Positions 1 through 9,300 of a DNA stretch of 64,000 nucleotides are shown piece after piece. The DNA lies in contig JAKFUL010000015.1 in assembly GCA_021732665.1 (NCBI GenBank), forward strand, positions 1-64,000, given 5' to 3'. Position numbers and translations under genes: made by a program. This DNA is from Acetobacteraceae bacterium. Lineage in GTDB: Bacteria > Pseudomonadota > Alphaproteobacteria > Acetobacterales > Acetobacteraceae. Each line of letters begins with the position of its first letter. Within the stretch, counting starts at the first letter, position 1. The notes under the pieces are model-generated. The model was not told the origin of the DNA. It was given only the letters and a program-made list of their open reading frames with translations, and did no database searches.

Positions 1-32
1 CCCTGGCCCGCACCGCGCTGGGCTCCGGCAAT

Positions 33-545
33 GTGCAGGCCAAGCCGCGCGCCACCCCGCGCCGCGCCGTCACCCCGGCCGATATCCTGGCGGCCGAGGC
101 CCAGGCCGCCCAGGCCGAGGCCATGGCCGCCGCCGGCCCCAAACGCCCCCGCGCCCGGAAACGCGCCGCCCCGCTCTCGCCAGACCGGCTGGAGACGCTT
201 GTCGCCGCCGCCCGGAAAAGCCTGGAGGACGACAAGGCCGAGGACATCAAGGTGCTCGACGTCACCGGCCGCTCCTCCTTCACCGACCGGATCATCATCG
301 CCACCGGCCTGGCCGACCGGCAGATCAGCGCGATGGCCACGCATCTGGAGGAGGCGCTGGCGAAGGAGGGCATGAAGCTCAAGCGCAACGCCATCGAGGC
401 CAGCCCGGACTGGGTGCTGATCGATTGCGGCGACATGGTCATCCACCTCTTCAAGCCCGAGGCGCGCGACACTTTCCGGCTGGAGAAGATGTGGGGCGAG
501 GACAGCCCGAAGGCCGATAGCGGCTCCGGCTACGAACCCGGTTGA
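33..545 (+). CDS. rsfS: Ribosomal silencing factor RsfS
   Basis: RsfS (Iojap/RsfA family) binds ribosomal protein uL14 and blocks 30S-50S joining when translation must be reduced. The conserved domain begins near residue 50 ([15 protein letters not shown]), continues through [11 protein letters not shown] and ends with [15 protein letters not shown], which is diagnostic. About 50 Ala/Pro/Arg-rich residues precede it. The frame stays open to the left edge of the window, so the GTG at 33 is only one possible start; an ATG at 123 would trim the extension, and the true start may lie outside. It overlaps rlmH by TTGA, the usual rsfS-rlmH pairing. Function is confident, 5' end is not. Confidence 0.93.
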   Translation: MQAKPRATPRRAVTPADILAAEAQAAQAEAMAAAGPKRPRARKRAAPLSPDRLETLVAAARKSLEDDKAEDIKVLDVTGRSSFTDRIIIATGLADRQISAMATHLEEALAKEGMKLKRNAIEASPDWVLIDCGDMVIHLFKPEARDTFRLEKMWGEDSPKADSGSGYEPG

Positions 546-1003
546 AGGCCAGGCTTCTGGCCATCGGCCGCATCAAGCCGGGGCCGGAGGCGGCGCTGTT
601 CGCCCAGCACAATGCCCGGCTGCGCCCCCCGCTGGAGGTGGCGGAATTCGCCGAGGCCCGCGGCAGCCCGGCCGAAATCCGCAGGCGGGAGGGTGCGGCC
701 ATCCTGGCGGCTCTGCCGCCTGGCGCGCTGCTGGTGGCGATGGACCTGGGCGGCGCCGCACCCACTTCGGAAAACCTGGCCGCGCTGACCACCCGCTGGA
801 TGGAGGCAGCGCGGCCCCTGGCCTTCGCCATCGGCGGTGCCGAGGGGCTGGACGAGGCGGTGCTCTCCGCCGCCGCCCACCGCCTGTCCCTCGGTCCCCT
901 CACCTGGCCGCATTTCCTGGTGCGCGGGTTGCTCGCGGAACAGCTCTTCCGCGCGCAATGCATCCGCGACGGCCACCCCTATCACCGCGCGTGGCGGCCA
1001 TGA
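542..1003 (+). CDS. rlmH: 23S rRNA pseudouridine-1915 N3-methyltransferase RlmH
   Basis: SPOUT-class methyltransferase that N3-methylates pseudouridine 1915 in helix 69 of 23S rRNA on assembled ribosomes. The 153-residue length is typical. The knot shows [11 protein letters not shown] for S-adenosylmethionine binding and the family C-terminus HPYHRA is present. The TTG start overlaps the rsfS stop as TTGA, implying translational coupling; no ATG or GTG lies nearer. Its own stop overlaps the next gene's ATG (ATGA at 1000). Confidence 0.95.
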   Translation: MKARLLAIGRIKPGPEAALFAQHNARLRPPLEVAEFAEARGSPAEIRRREGAAILAALPPGALLVAMDLGGAAPTSENLAALTTRWMEAARPLAFAIGGAEGLDEAVLSAAAHRLSLGPLTWPHFLVRGLLAEQLFRAQCIRDGHPYHRAWRP

Positions 1004-1461
1004 GCATCGTCGCCGTCTCGGGCGAGCCGGAACTGGCGCCCGTCGTGGCGCGCTGGCTGGTGGGCGAATTCTTCGACTATCCCGGTGGCATGACGGTGCC
1101 GGCGATGACGCATATGATCCTCACCCCGCGCCAGCCCTTCGCGGAGTGCTTCGTGCTGCTGGAGGATGGCGAGCCCGCCGGCACCGCCAGCCTCGCCACC
1201 GAGGATCTGGAAGCGCGGCCCGATCTTACGCCCTGGCTCGCCGGCGTCTTCGTGCGGCCGCAATCCCGCGGCCGGGGATATGCCAGGGCATTGGTGCGGG
1301 CGGTGGAGGGCCACGCCCGGGGCCACGGCATTTCCACCCTCTGGCTCTACACCGGCGGCGCCGCGCCGCTCTATGCCGGGCTGGGCTGGCGCGCGATGGG
1401 GCAGGAGCGGGATCGCTGGGGGCCGGTGACACTCATGCGGCGCGACCTCGGGCCTCAGTAG
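1000..1461 (+). CDS. GNAT family N-acetyltransferase
   Basis: Predicted acetyl-CoA-dependent acyltransferase of 153 residues. Motif A ([15 protein letters not shown], about residues 85-99) is the pyrophosphate-binding loop, followed by [15 protein letters not shown], typical of motif B. The ATG at 1000 overlaps the rlmH stop as ATGA and is preferred over an upstream in-frame ATG at 958 that lies within rlmH. Substrate is unknown; the position behind rsfS-rlmH suggests a small-molecule or protein acetyltransferase without saying which. Its stop overlaps the convergent deaminase gene by 7 bases. Confidence 0.85.
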   Translation: MSIVAVSGEPELAPVVARWLVGEFFDYPGGMTVPAMTHMILTPRQPFAECFVLLEDGEPAGTASLATEDLEARPDLTPWLAGVFVRPQSRGRGYARALVRAVEGHARGHGISTLWLYTGGAAPLYAGLGWRAMGQERDRWGPVTLMRRDLGPQ

Positions 1462-1922
1462 GGCGTCTTGTCGGCCTTGTCGGCCCAGGCCTGGAAGGCG
1501 GAGAACGCCTCCGCCGCCATCAGCCGGCGCAGCGGCAGGGCGCGGGAATCGATCGGCCGGGCCACCTCCTCATAGATCGCGGCGTCGTCGAAGCCGATGC
1601 CCGCAGCCTCGGCGCGCCCATTGCCATAGACCACCTCGGCGCAGCGCGCCCACCAGATGGCGCCGAGACACATCGGGCAGGGCTCGCAACTCGTGTAGAT
1701 CACGGCGCCGGAGAGGTCATGGCTGCCGGTGCGGGCGCAGGCGTCGCGCAGGGCCATCACCTCGGCATGGGCGGTGGGGTCGCGGCCGGGGACGACGTTG
1801 TTGCGGCCCTCGCCGATGATCACGCCGTTGCGCACGACCACGGCGCCGAAGGGGCCGCCGCCTGCGGCCACGCCGTCGTGGCTCAGGGCGATGGCGCGGG
1901 CCATGAACGCCGCGTCGCTCAT
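1455..1922 (-). CDS. Guanine/nucleoside deaminase (cytidine-deaminase fold)
   Basis: Zinc hydrolase of 155 residues that should deaminate a purine or nucleoside base. The zinc site is complete: HAE (ligand His plus proton-shuttle Glu) and SCEPCPMC (two Cys ligands). The tail AAGIGFDDAAIYEEVARPI matches GuaD-type guanine deaminases better than TadA, which carries a different C-terminal helix, but I cannot fix the substrate. The ATG overlaps the upstream RND pump stop as ATGA, so it is probably translated from the efflux mRNA, an unusual partnership. Confidence 0.82.
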   Translation of the reverse strand: MSDAAFMARAIALSHDGVAAGGGPFGAVVVRNGVIIGEGRNNVVPGRDPTAHAEVMALRDACARTGSHDLSGAVIYTSCEPCPMCLGAIWWARCAEVVYGNGRAEAAGIGFDDAAIYEEVARPIDSRALPLRRLMAAEAFSAFQAWADKADKTPY

Positions 1923-4900
1923 TCCGCCGGCGCGTGCGTCACCGGCACCACGGCACCCCGGCCACGGCTGAACTTCGCCGCCAGCCCGTCGAAGGCCAGG
2001 TAGAGCACAGGCGTCACGAACAAGGTCAGCACCTGGCTCACCGCCAGCCCGCCGACCACGGCCAGGCCCAGCGGCTGGCGCAACTCGGCCGCCGCACCCC
2101 AGCCGGCGGCGATGGGCACGGCACCCGCGGCCGCCGCCAGCGTCGTCATCAGAATGGGGCGGAAGCGCAGCACACAGGCATGGCGCACCGCATCGCGCGC
2201 GTTCTCGCCCGCGCGCTGGCGTTGCAGCGCCACATCCACCACCATGATGGCGTTCTTCTTCACCAGCCCGATCAGCAGCAGCACGCCGATGACGGCGATG
2301 ACCGAGAGGTCGAGGTTGAACACCCACAGCGTGGCGAAGGCGCCCAGCGCCGCGGCCGGCAGGCCGGAGAGGATGGTCAGCGGGTGAACCAGCGATTCAT
2401 ACAACACCCCCAGCACCACATACATGATGCAGACCGCCGCCAGCACCAGGAAACCCTGCCCCGCCAGCGCCTGCTGGAAGACCTGGGCCGAACCGGTGAA
2501 GCCGGTCACGATGGTCGGCGGCAACCCGATCTCGCGCTCGACCTGGCGGATCGCGTTCACCGCATCGCCCAGCGCCACGCCCGGGGGCGTGTTGAAGCCG
2601 ATGGTCACCGCCGGCAACTGGCCCTGATGCGCCACCGTCAGCGGCCCCGAGCGGCGGTCGATCGTCGCCAGCGCCGAGAGCGGGATCAGCCGCCCGGTGT
2701 TGGAGCGCAGATACAGCTTGGCCAGCCCATTCTCATCCCGCTGGTCTTCCGGCAGCGCCTCCATGATCACCGGATAGGCATTGGCCTGGCCATAGATGGT
2801 GGAGATCTGGCGCGCGCCGAAAGCCGAGAACAGCGCCTGCCGCACCTGGTCCACCGAGACACCCAGCGCCGTCGCCCGGTCCCGGTCCACATTCACCAGC
2901 ACCACGGGGCTGTCGAGCTGCAGATCGGTATTCACGTCCTGCAATTGTGGTGAGCGCGAAAGCGCCGCCTCCAGCCGCGGCGCCCAGTCATACAGCTCGT
3001 CCAGCCGCAGGCCCTGCATAGTGTAGAGGTAGAGCGTGCGGGACTGCCGCGCGCCGAAATTGATGTTCTGGATCGGTTGGATGAAGGTGCGCATCCCGGG
3101 CACGCCCGCGGTCTGGCGGCGCAATTCCTGGATCACCGCCTGCACGTCCGGCCGCTGCGACCGCGGCTTCAGCTGCACGAACATGCGGCCCTGATTGATC
3201 GAGGCCGACCCACCCACGGCGCCCAGGTTGGACACCACCGCCTCGACATGCGGGCTGCGCGCCACGATCTCGGCCACCCGGCCCTGCATCTCCGCCATGC
3301 CATAGATCGACATGCCGCGCGGGCCTTCGGTGTTCATCGTCAGAAGGCCGGTATCCTCGATCGGGAAGAAGCCCTTGGGGATGTGCACCGCCAGCCAGCC
3401 GGCGGCGCCGACCGAAGCCAGGAAGACGATCCAGACCACGAATTTGAACCGCAGCGCATAGCCCAGCGCCCAGCCATAGCTCCGCTCCACCGCCACGAAG
3501 CCGCGCTCAAAGAAACGGTCGATACGCCCGGGCTTGCTGTGCGCCGGCATTCGGCTGGCCATCAGCGGCGTCAGCGTCAGCGAGACGATGAGCGAGGCGA
3601 TGACCGCCAGCGACACGGTGGCGGCGAAGGCGTTGAACACCCGTCCGACCACGCCGCCCATCAGCAGGATGGGCAGGAAGACCGCGATCAGCGACAGCGT
3701 GATGGAGAGGACGGTGAAGCCCACCTCGCGGGCGCCGCGCATGGCGGCGGCCATCGGGTGCATGCCCTCCTCGATGTGGCGGACGATGGCCTCCAGCACC
3801 ACGATCGCGTCATCCACCACCAGCCCCACCGCGATGGTCAGGCCCAGCAGCGTCACGTTGTCGATGCCGTAGCCCAGCGCATACATGAAGCCGAAGGTGA
3901 TGCAGAGGCTGATCGGCACCGCGATGCTCGGGATCAGCGTGGCCGTGATGCGGCGCAGGAACAGGAAGCACACCAGCACCACCAGGCCGATGGCGATCAG
4001 CAGCGATTCCTGCACGTCATGCACCGCGGCGCGGATCGAGACCGAGCGGTCGAGGAACACGCCGATGGAGGCGCCGGCCGGCAGCGCGCCCTGCAGCCCG
4101 GGCAGCGAGGCCCGCACACCGTCGACGACATCGACGGTGTTGGCATCGGGCTGGCGCAGCACCGCCAGCACCAGCGCGCGCTCTCCATTCGCCCAGCTCG
4201 CCACGCGCTCGTTCTGCACGCCATCGGCCACCTGGGCGATCTCGTTCAGCCGTACAGGGGCCGAGGCGCGGCCAGCCACCACCAGTTGCCCAAAGGCCTG
4301 GGCATCCTGCGGCTGGTCATTGGCGCGCAAGGTCAGTTGCTGCCGGTTGCCCGTCAGCAACCCCACCGGCGCGTTGGAATTGGCGGCCGAGATGGATTGG
4401 CTGACGCTGTCGAAGGCCAGCCCCATGGCGGCGATCCGGTCAGGGTCCAGCCGCACGCGCACGGAGTAAAGCTGCTCCCCGAAGGTCTGCACCTGGGCCA
4501 CGCCCTGCACCCGGCTCAGCGCGGGCGCGATGATGGTGCTGGCGATGTCGTTCAGCCGGTATAGGGGCGTGTCACCACCGCGCAGCGTGAGCAGCAGCAC
4601 CGGCGCATCGGCCGGGTTCACCTTGCGGTAGCTGGGCGGGATGGTCATCTCGATCGGCAGGCGGCGCTGGGCGCGGGTCATCGCCGCCTGCACATCCTGC
4701 GCGGCACTGTCGATGTTGCGGCCCAGCGCGAATTGCAGCGTCAGGTTCAGCGTATCCTGGCCGGAGTTGGAGCTCATGCTCTCCAGCCCGGCGATGGTGG
4801 AGAATTCACGTTCCAGCGGCAGCGCCACCGAGGTCGCCATGGTCTCCGGGCTGGCCCCGGCAAAGGTCGCGTTGACCTGAATGACCGGGAAATCCACCCG

Positions 4901-5014
4901 AGGCACAGCGGCGACCGGCAGCCGGGTATAGGCGATCGCGCCGGCCACGACGGCCGCCACGGTCAGCAGGCAGGTCATGATAGGGCGGCGAATGCACAGT
5001 TCGGAAATGTTCAT
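1919..5014 (-). CDS. RND multidrug efflux permease (MdtB/MdtC-like)
   Basis: Inner-membrane proton-driven pump of 1031 residues, normal for the HAE1 branch. It starts MNISELCIRRPIMTCLL, close to MdtB/MdtC. The TM4 proton relay Asp pair is visible (GLVVDDAIVVLE), as is the TM10 lysine (IGLVKKNAIM). Two large periplasmic loops follow TM1 and TM7. It follows its adaptor by ATGA overlap at 5014, so the two form an operon with the deaminase gene. No TolC-like outer-membrane channel is present, so that partner must be encoded elsewhere. Drug or substrate range cannot be read from sequence. Confidence 0.93.
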   Translation of the reverse strand: MNISELCIRRPIMTCLLTVAAVVAGAIAYTRLPVAAVPRVDFPVIQVNATFAGASPETMATSVALPLEREFSTIAGLESMSSNSGQDTLNLTLQFALGRNIDSAAQDVQAAMTRAQRRLPIEMTIPPSYRKVNPADAPVLLLTLRGGDTPLYRLNDIASTIIAPALSRVQGVAQVQTFGEQLYSVRVRLDPDRIAAMGLAFDSVSQSISAANSNAPVGLLTGNRQQLTLRANDQPQDAQAFGQLVVAGRASAPVRLNEIAQVADGVQNERVASWANGERALVLAVLRQPDANTVDVVDGVRASLPGLQGALPAGASIGVFLDRSVSIRAAVHDVQESLLIAIGLVVLVCFLFLRRITATLIPSIAVPISLCITFGFMYALGYGIDNVTLLGLTIAVGLVVDDAIVVLEAIVRHIEEGMHPMAAAMRGAREVGFTVLSITLSLIAVFLPILLMGGVVGRVFNAFAATVSLAVIASLIVSLTLTPLMASRMPAHSKPGRIDRFFERGFVAVERSYGWALGYALRFKFVVWIVFLASVGAAGWLAVHIPKGFFPIEDTGLLTMNTEGPRGMSIYGMAEMQGRVAEIVARSPHVEAVVSNLGAVGGSASINQGRMFVQLKPRSQRPDVQAVIQELRRQTAGVPGMRTFIQPIQNINFGARQSRTLYLYTMQGLRLDELYDWAPRLEAALSRSPQLQDVNTDLQLDSPVVLVNVDRDRATALGVSVDQVRQALFSAFGARQISTIYGQANAYPVIMEALPEDQRDENGLAKLYLRSNTGRLIPLSALATIDRRSGPLTVAHQGQLPAVTIGFNTPPGVALGDAVNAIRQVEREIGLPPTIVTGFTGSAQVFQQALAGQGFLVLAAVCIMYVVLGVLYESLVHPLTILSGLPAAALGAFATLWVFNLDLSVIAVIGVLLLIGLVKKNAIMVVDVALQRQRAGENARDAVRHACVLRFRPILMTTLAAAAGAVPIAAGWGAAAELRQPLGLAVVGGLAVSQVLTLFVTPVLYLAFDGLAAKFSRGRGAVVPVTHAPAE

Positions 5015-6135
5015 CGCGCGCTCTCCAGGGTGGAAACACGTTGCGGCGTGGCGCTGCGGTCGACCACCCTAGACCCTTCTGTGACGCGCTGCGCGCCATC
5101 GACGATCACCCGCTCGCCGGCGCGGATGTCGCCCCGCACCACCGCGCGATCACCGAGCGAGCGATCCAATGTCACCACCCGTCGCCGGGCCACGCCCTCG
5201 ACCACGACGAAGACATGGCGCCCCTGCTGCCCGGTCTGGATCGAGGCCGAGGCAACGGTGATCGCGTTCTGCTGCACGGTCGCCACCACGGACACCTGCA
5301 CATACTGGCCCGGCAAGAGCCGGCTATCGGCATTGTCGAAGCGGCCCTTGAGCGTGATCGTGCCGGTCGCCGTGTCCACCTGGCTGTCCACGAAAACCAG
5401 CCGCCCCTCGGAAGGCGGCCCGGTGTCGCCATCGGCGGTCGCCCGCACCGGCGGCGGGGCCTCGCTGCGCATGGCGGTGCGGATCATCGGCAGCCACCGT
5501 TCGGGCACGTTGAACTGCACCAGGATGGGGTTGGTCTGGGTGATCGTGCCCATCGCCACATTCTCGGCCTGACGGACGAAGTTTCCCACGCGGAGCGGCA
5601 GGGCGCCGAGTTGGCCATCCACCTCGGCGGTGATCGAGGCGAATTCGATGGACAGGCGGGTCTGCGCGATCAGCGCCTGGGTGGCCTGCACGGTGGCGGC
5701 GGCGGCGGCGGCATCGGCCTGCGCCTGCTCGTAACGCTGCTGGCTGGCAAAGCTCTCGCCGCGCAGGCTCTGGTAGCGCACGGCGTCGAGCTGGGTGCGG
5801 GTCGCCTGGGCGCGGTCGCGCAGCAGCTGCGCCTCCTGCTGCGCCAGCAGCGCCTGGTTCAACCGCGCATCGAGGGTGAACAGCAGCTGGCCGCGGCGGA
5901 CCGTCTGGCCTTCCGCCGCATGAAGCTGAGTGATCTGCCCATCCACGCGCGGGCGGATCACCACCACGCTTTCCGACTGCACCGTGCCATTGGCAATGAT
6001 CTGCACCGGCACCGGACCGACGATCGCCGCGTCCGTCGTCACCGGAATGCCGGGAGGACCCGCGGGAGGAGCGCCTTGGCCGAAGGCAAGGGCAGGGGCA
6101 AGTACAGCAGCCAAAATCGCAGCGTAGCGCAGCAT
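5011..6135 (-). CDS. RND efflux periplasmic adaptor (membrane fusion protein)
   Basis: Periplasmic adaptor of 374 residues linking the RND pump to an outer-membrane channel. A cleavable signal peptide (MLRYAAILAAVLAPALAFGQ) fixes the start at 6135 rather than 19 codons upstream. The lipoyl half-motifs flank an Ala/Gln-rich coiled-coil hairpin (about residues 85-160), with VDGQITQLHAAEGQTVRRGQ before it and TAEVDGQLGALPLRVGNFV after. The beta-barrel and membrane-proximal domains follow. It is MdtA-like, matching the MdtB/C-like pump, and is the first gene of the operon; the promoter should lie in the 229-base space shared with the divergent macroglobulin gene. Confidence 0.92.
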   Translation of the reverse strand: MLRYAAILAAVLAPALAFGQGAPPAGPPGIPVTTDAAIVGPVPVQIIANGTVQSESVVVIRPRVDGQITQLHAAEGQTVRRGQLLFTLDARLNQALLAQQEAQLLRDRAQATRTQLDAVRYQSLRGESFASQQRYEQAQADAAAAAATVQATQALIAQTRLSIEFASITAEVDGQLGALPLRVGNFVRQAENVAMGTITQTNPILVQFNVPERWLPMIRTAMRSEAPPPVRATADGDTGPPSEGRLVFVDSQVDTATGTITLKGRFDNADSRLLPGQYVQVSVVATVQQNAITVASASIQTGQQGRHVFVVVEGVARRRVVTLDRSLGDRAVVRGDIRAGERVIVDGAQRVTEGSRVVDRSATPQRVSTLESAR

Positions 6136-6364
6136 CCGGTTCTTCCCGATGATATCTACCCAAGCCAACGCGGCCCCAAGAGGGGCGCCCAAGGGAATCG
6201 ACCACCTATTTGTGTCCGGCCGCGGCCTTGTACGAATCTTTTGTGCTGATCATGGATCGAATTTAACAGGTCTGGCGCCAACAATTCAATTTGCGCTGCC
6301 GAAGAAACCCTCACCGGGGAAGCCGCGCTGTGCGATGCTCAGGCTCTGGGATGAGGAACACCAT

Positions 6365-9300
6365 ATGCGCCGCCTGGTCACGATCCTTTTCCTCCTGCTG
6401 GCGGCCGTGCAAGCGCCGATCGCCGCCTGGGCGCAGATGCCAGACCTGCCGGGTCTCGCCGATGATTCCGAACGCTACCGCGCCGAATTGCAACGCCGCT
6501 TCCCCACCGGCGGCACCGCCCAGTCCCGCGTCGCCTCGGAAAACCGCGCCGCGGCGGCCGAGCGCGCGAATAACTGGCCCGCCGCCGCCGCCGCCTGGGA
6601 AGAACGCGTGGGCATGGCCGAGCCACGGCCGGAGCACTACCTTGCCCTTGCCCGCGCCCAGCTCGCCCGCACCCCACCCGAGGCCGGACGTGCCCTGCAG
6701 GCCGCGTGGCTCAACTTCATGGCGGTGCCCGCCGGGCCGCCGGAAATCCCGTCCCTGCTGCTGATGGCACAGGCACTGGGTCGGCTGGACCGGCTGCCGC
6801 AGCAATTGCAGGTGCTGGAGGCGGTGCGCGTGCGCGCCCCCAACGACCCGCGCTATGCCGCCATGCTGGCCGAGGCCCGCCGCGCCGCCGGCCTGATCGT
6901 TGCCCGCGTGAACACGAATGCCGAGGCCGAGCCGCCCAGCGCCTGCATCGCCTTCACCGCCCCCCTGGCCCAGCGCAATGACTGGCAGCCCGGCGACTGG
7001 CTGCGCGCCGAACCGCCGATTCCCGGCCTTTCGGTGACGCGGGAGGGCCCGAACCTCTGCGTCGCCGGCCTGCCACATGGCCGCACCACGCGGCTCCTGC
7101 TGCGCGCCGGCCTGCCGGGCGAGGATGGGTTGCGCCTGACGCGCGACACCGCGGTGCCGGTGGCCATGGCCAACCGGGCGCCGCGCATCGCCTTCGACAC
7201 CCAGCGCTTCATCCTGCCGCGCGGCCAGCAGGCGCGGGTGGGCCTGGGCACGGTGAACCTGACGGGCCTGCGGCTGCAGGTGCTGCGGGTTGCGGAGCGC
7301 TCGCTGGTGCCGGCCATGCGCTATCGGGCCACGGTCGACAGCCTGGCCGAGGCCGAGGCCGATGACTACGGCGAGAACACCGGCCGCGAGATCTGGCAGG
7401 GTCAGGTCGATCTGCCGCCCATGACCCCCAACACCACCCAGCGCGTGGTGCTGCCGCTGCCCGACGTGCTGCGCCAGGCCCAGCCAGGGCTGTATATCCT
7501 GGTCGCCCGCGCGGGCGACGGCACGGGCGCGCGCCGCGTGCAGGCCGGCTCGCTCGCCATCTTCGTCACCGATCTGGGGCTGACCGCCTGGCGCAGCCCG
7601 GCGGGCCTCGCGGTGCAGGCGCGGGGTTTGCAATCGGGCCGGGTGGAGCCGGGCACCCGCCTCTCCCTCATCGCCGCCAACAACGAGGTGCTGGCCGAGG
7701 CGGAGGCCGATGCGGACGGTCTGGCGCGCTTCCCGGCCCCGCTGCTGCGCGGACAGGGCCCGATCGCGCCGGCCGCCATACATGCCCTCAAGGGCGATGA
7801 TTTCGTCGCGCTGAACCTCGAAGCCGCCAGCTTCGATCTCTCCGACCGCGGGGCCACGGGGCGGGCGCATCCCGGCCCGCTCGACGCCTTCGTCTATTTC
7901 GACCGCGGCATTTTCCGGCCCGGCGAGACGGTCAACGCCACGGTCCTGCTGCGCGACGCCGCCGGCGCGCCCAGCGACATCCCGGCCCGGCTGCGCCTGC
8001 GCCGCCCCAATGGCCAGGTGGCGGCCGAGGCCGTGCCGACGCGCGAGCCCGGCGCCGCCCTGCTCTGGCCCATCGCCCTGCCCACCGGCGCGCCAGCCGG
8101 CACCTGGAAGCTGGAGGTCCTGACCGACCCGGCCCAGCCCCCCGTCGCCACCGCCGATTTCCGCGTCGACGCCTTCGTGCCCGAACGCCTGGAAGTGACC
8201 ATGGCCGATGCCGGGCCGCTCATTCCCGGCACCCCGCTGAACATCCCCGTCACCGTGCGCTTTCTCTACGACGCGCCGGGCGAGGGCATGACGGGCAGCG
8301 CCACCGTCAACTTCATCCCCAGCCGCACCCCCTTCACGCAATGGCCGCGCTTCGAATTCGGCCTGGTGGATGAGATCACCGAGCCGCCGCAGATCACCGC
8401 CGAGATGGCGGAGACCGACGCGCAGGGCCGCGGCACGCTGACCATCGCGCTGCCCCGCGCGCCCGACAGCACGCGGCCGCTGACCGCGCGCATCGACCTC
8501 AGCGTGGAGGAGCCGGGCGGCCGGGCGTCCAACGCCTCCACGACCCTGCCGGTGCGTTCGCAGAACCGCATGATCGGCGTGCGGCCCGGCTTCACCGATG
8601 GCGCGGTGAATGAGGGCCAGGAGGCCGGTTTCGAGGTCATCGCACTCGACGCCGCCGCCGCCGCCGCGCCCACCACGCTCAACTGGCGCCTGGTGCGGGA
8701 GATCCCGGAATGGCGCATCGTGCTGAACGAGGGCACGCCGCGCTACGCCACGATCTGGCGCAACGAGCCGGTGGAGACCGGCACCATCGCCACCGGCGCC
8801 CAGCCGGTGCGGTTGGCCCGCGCCCTGCCCTTCGGCCGCTACCGTCTCGAAATCACCGAGCCCGCCGGCCTCGCCATCACCTCCACCCGCTTCCGCAGCG
8901 GCTGGGCGGTGGGCGAGAGTATCGACACCCCCGACAAGGCCGATATCGCCGCCGACCGCCAGGCCTATGCCCCGGGCGAGAACGCGCGCATCCGCATCCA
9001 GGCGCCCTTCGCCGGCGTGGCCTCCGTGGCGGTGCTGACCGACAGGCTGCTGGCCATCCAGGAGGTGGCGGTGCCCGCCGGCGGCACCGAAATTGCCATC
9101 CCCGTCAACGCCGCCTGGGGCGCCGGCGCGCATGTCGCCGTCACCGTCTTCAGGCCGGGCGAGCAGCGGTCCGGCCAGCCCGCCCGCGCGCTCGGCCTGG
9201 CCTGGCTGCAGATCGACCCTGCCAGCCGCGCGCTGACGGTCGCGATCGAAGGCCCCGCGCGCATCCTGCCCCGCCAGCGAATCACCATACCGGTGCGTGT

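Noticed and set aside
3077-4564. 495-codon plus-strand frame opposite the RND pump
   Set aside because: Composition is His/Gln/Arg/Asp-rich antisense of coding DNA; no start signal or family.
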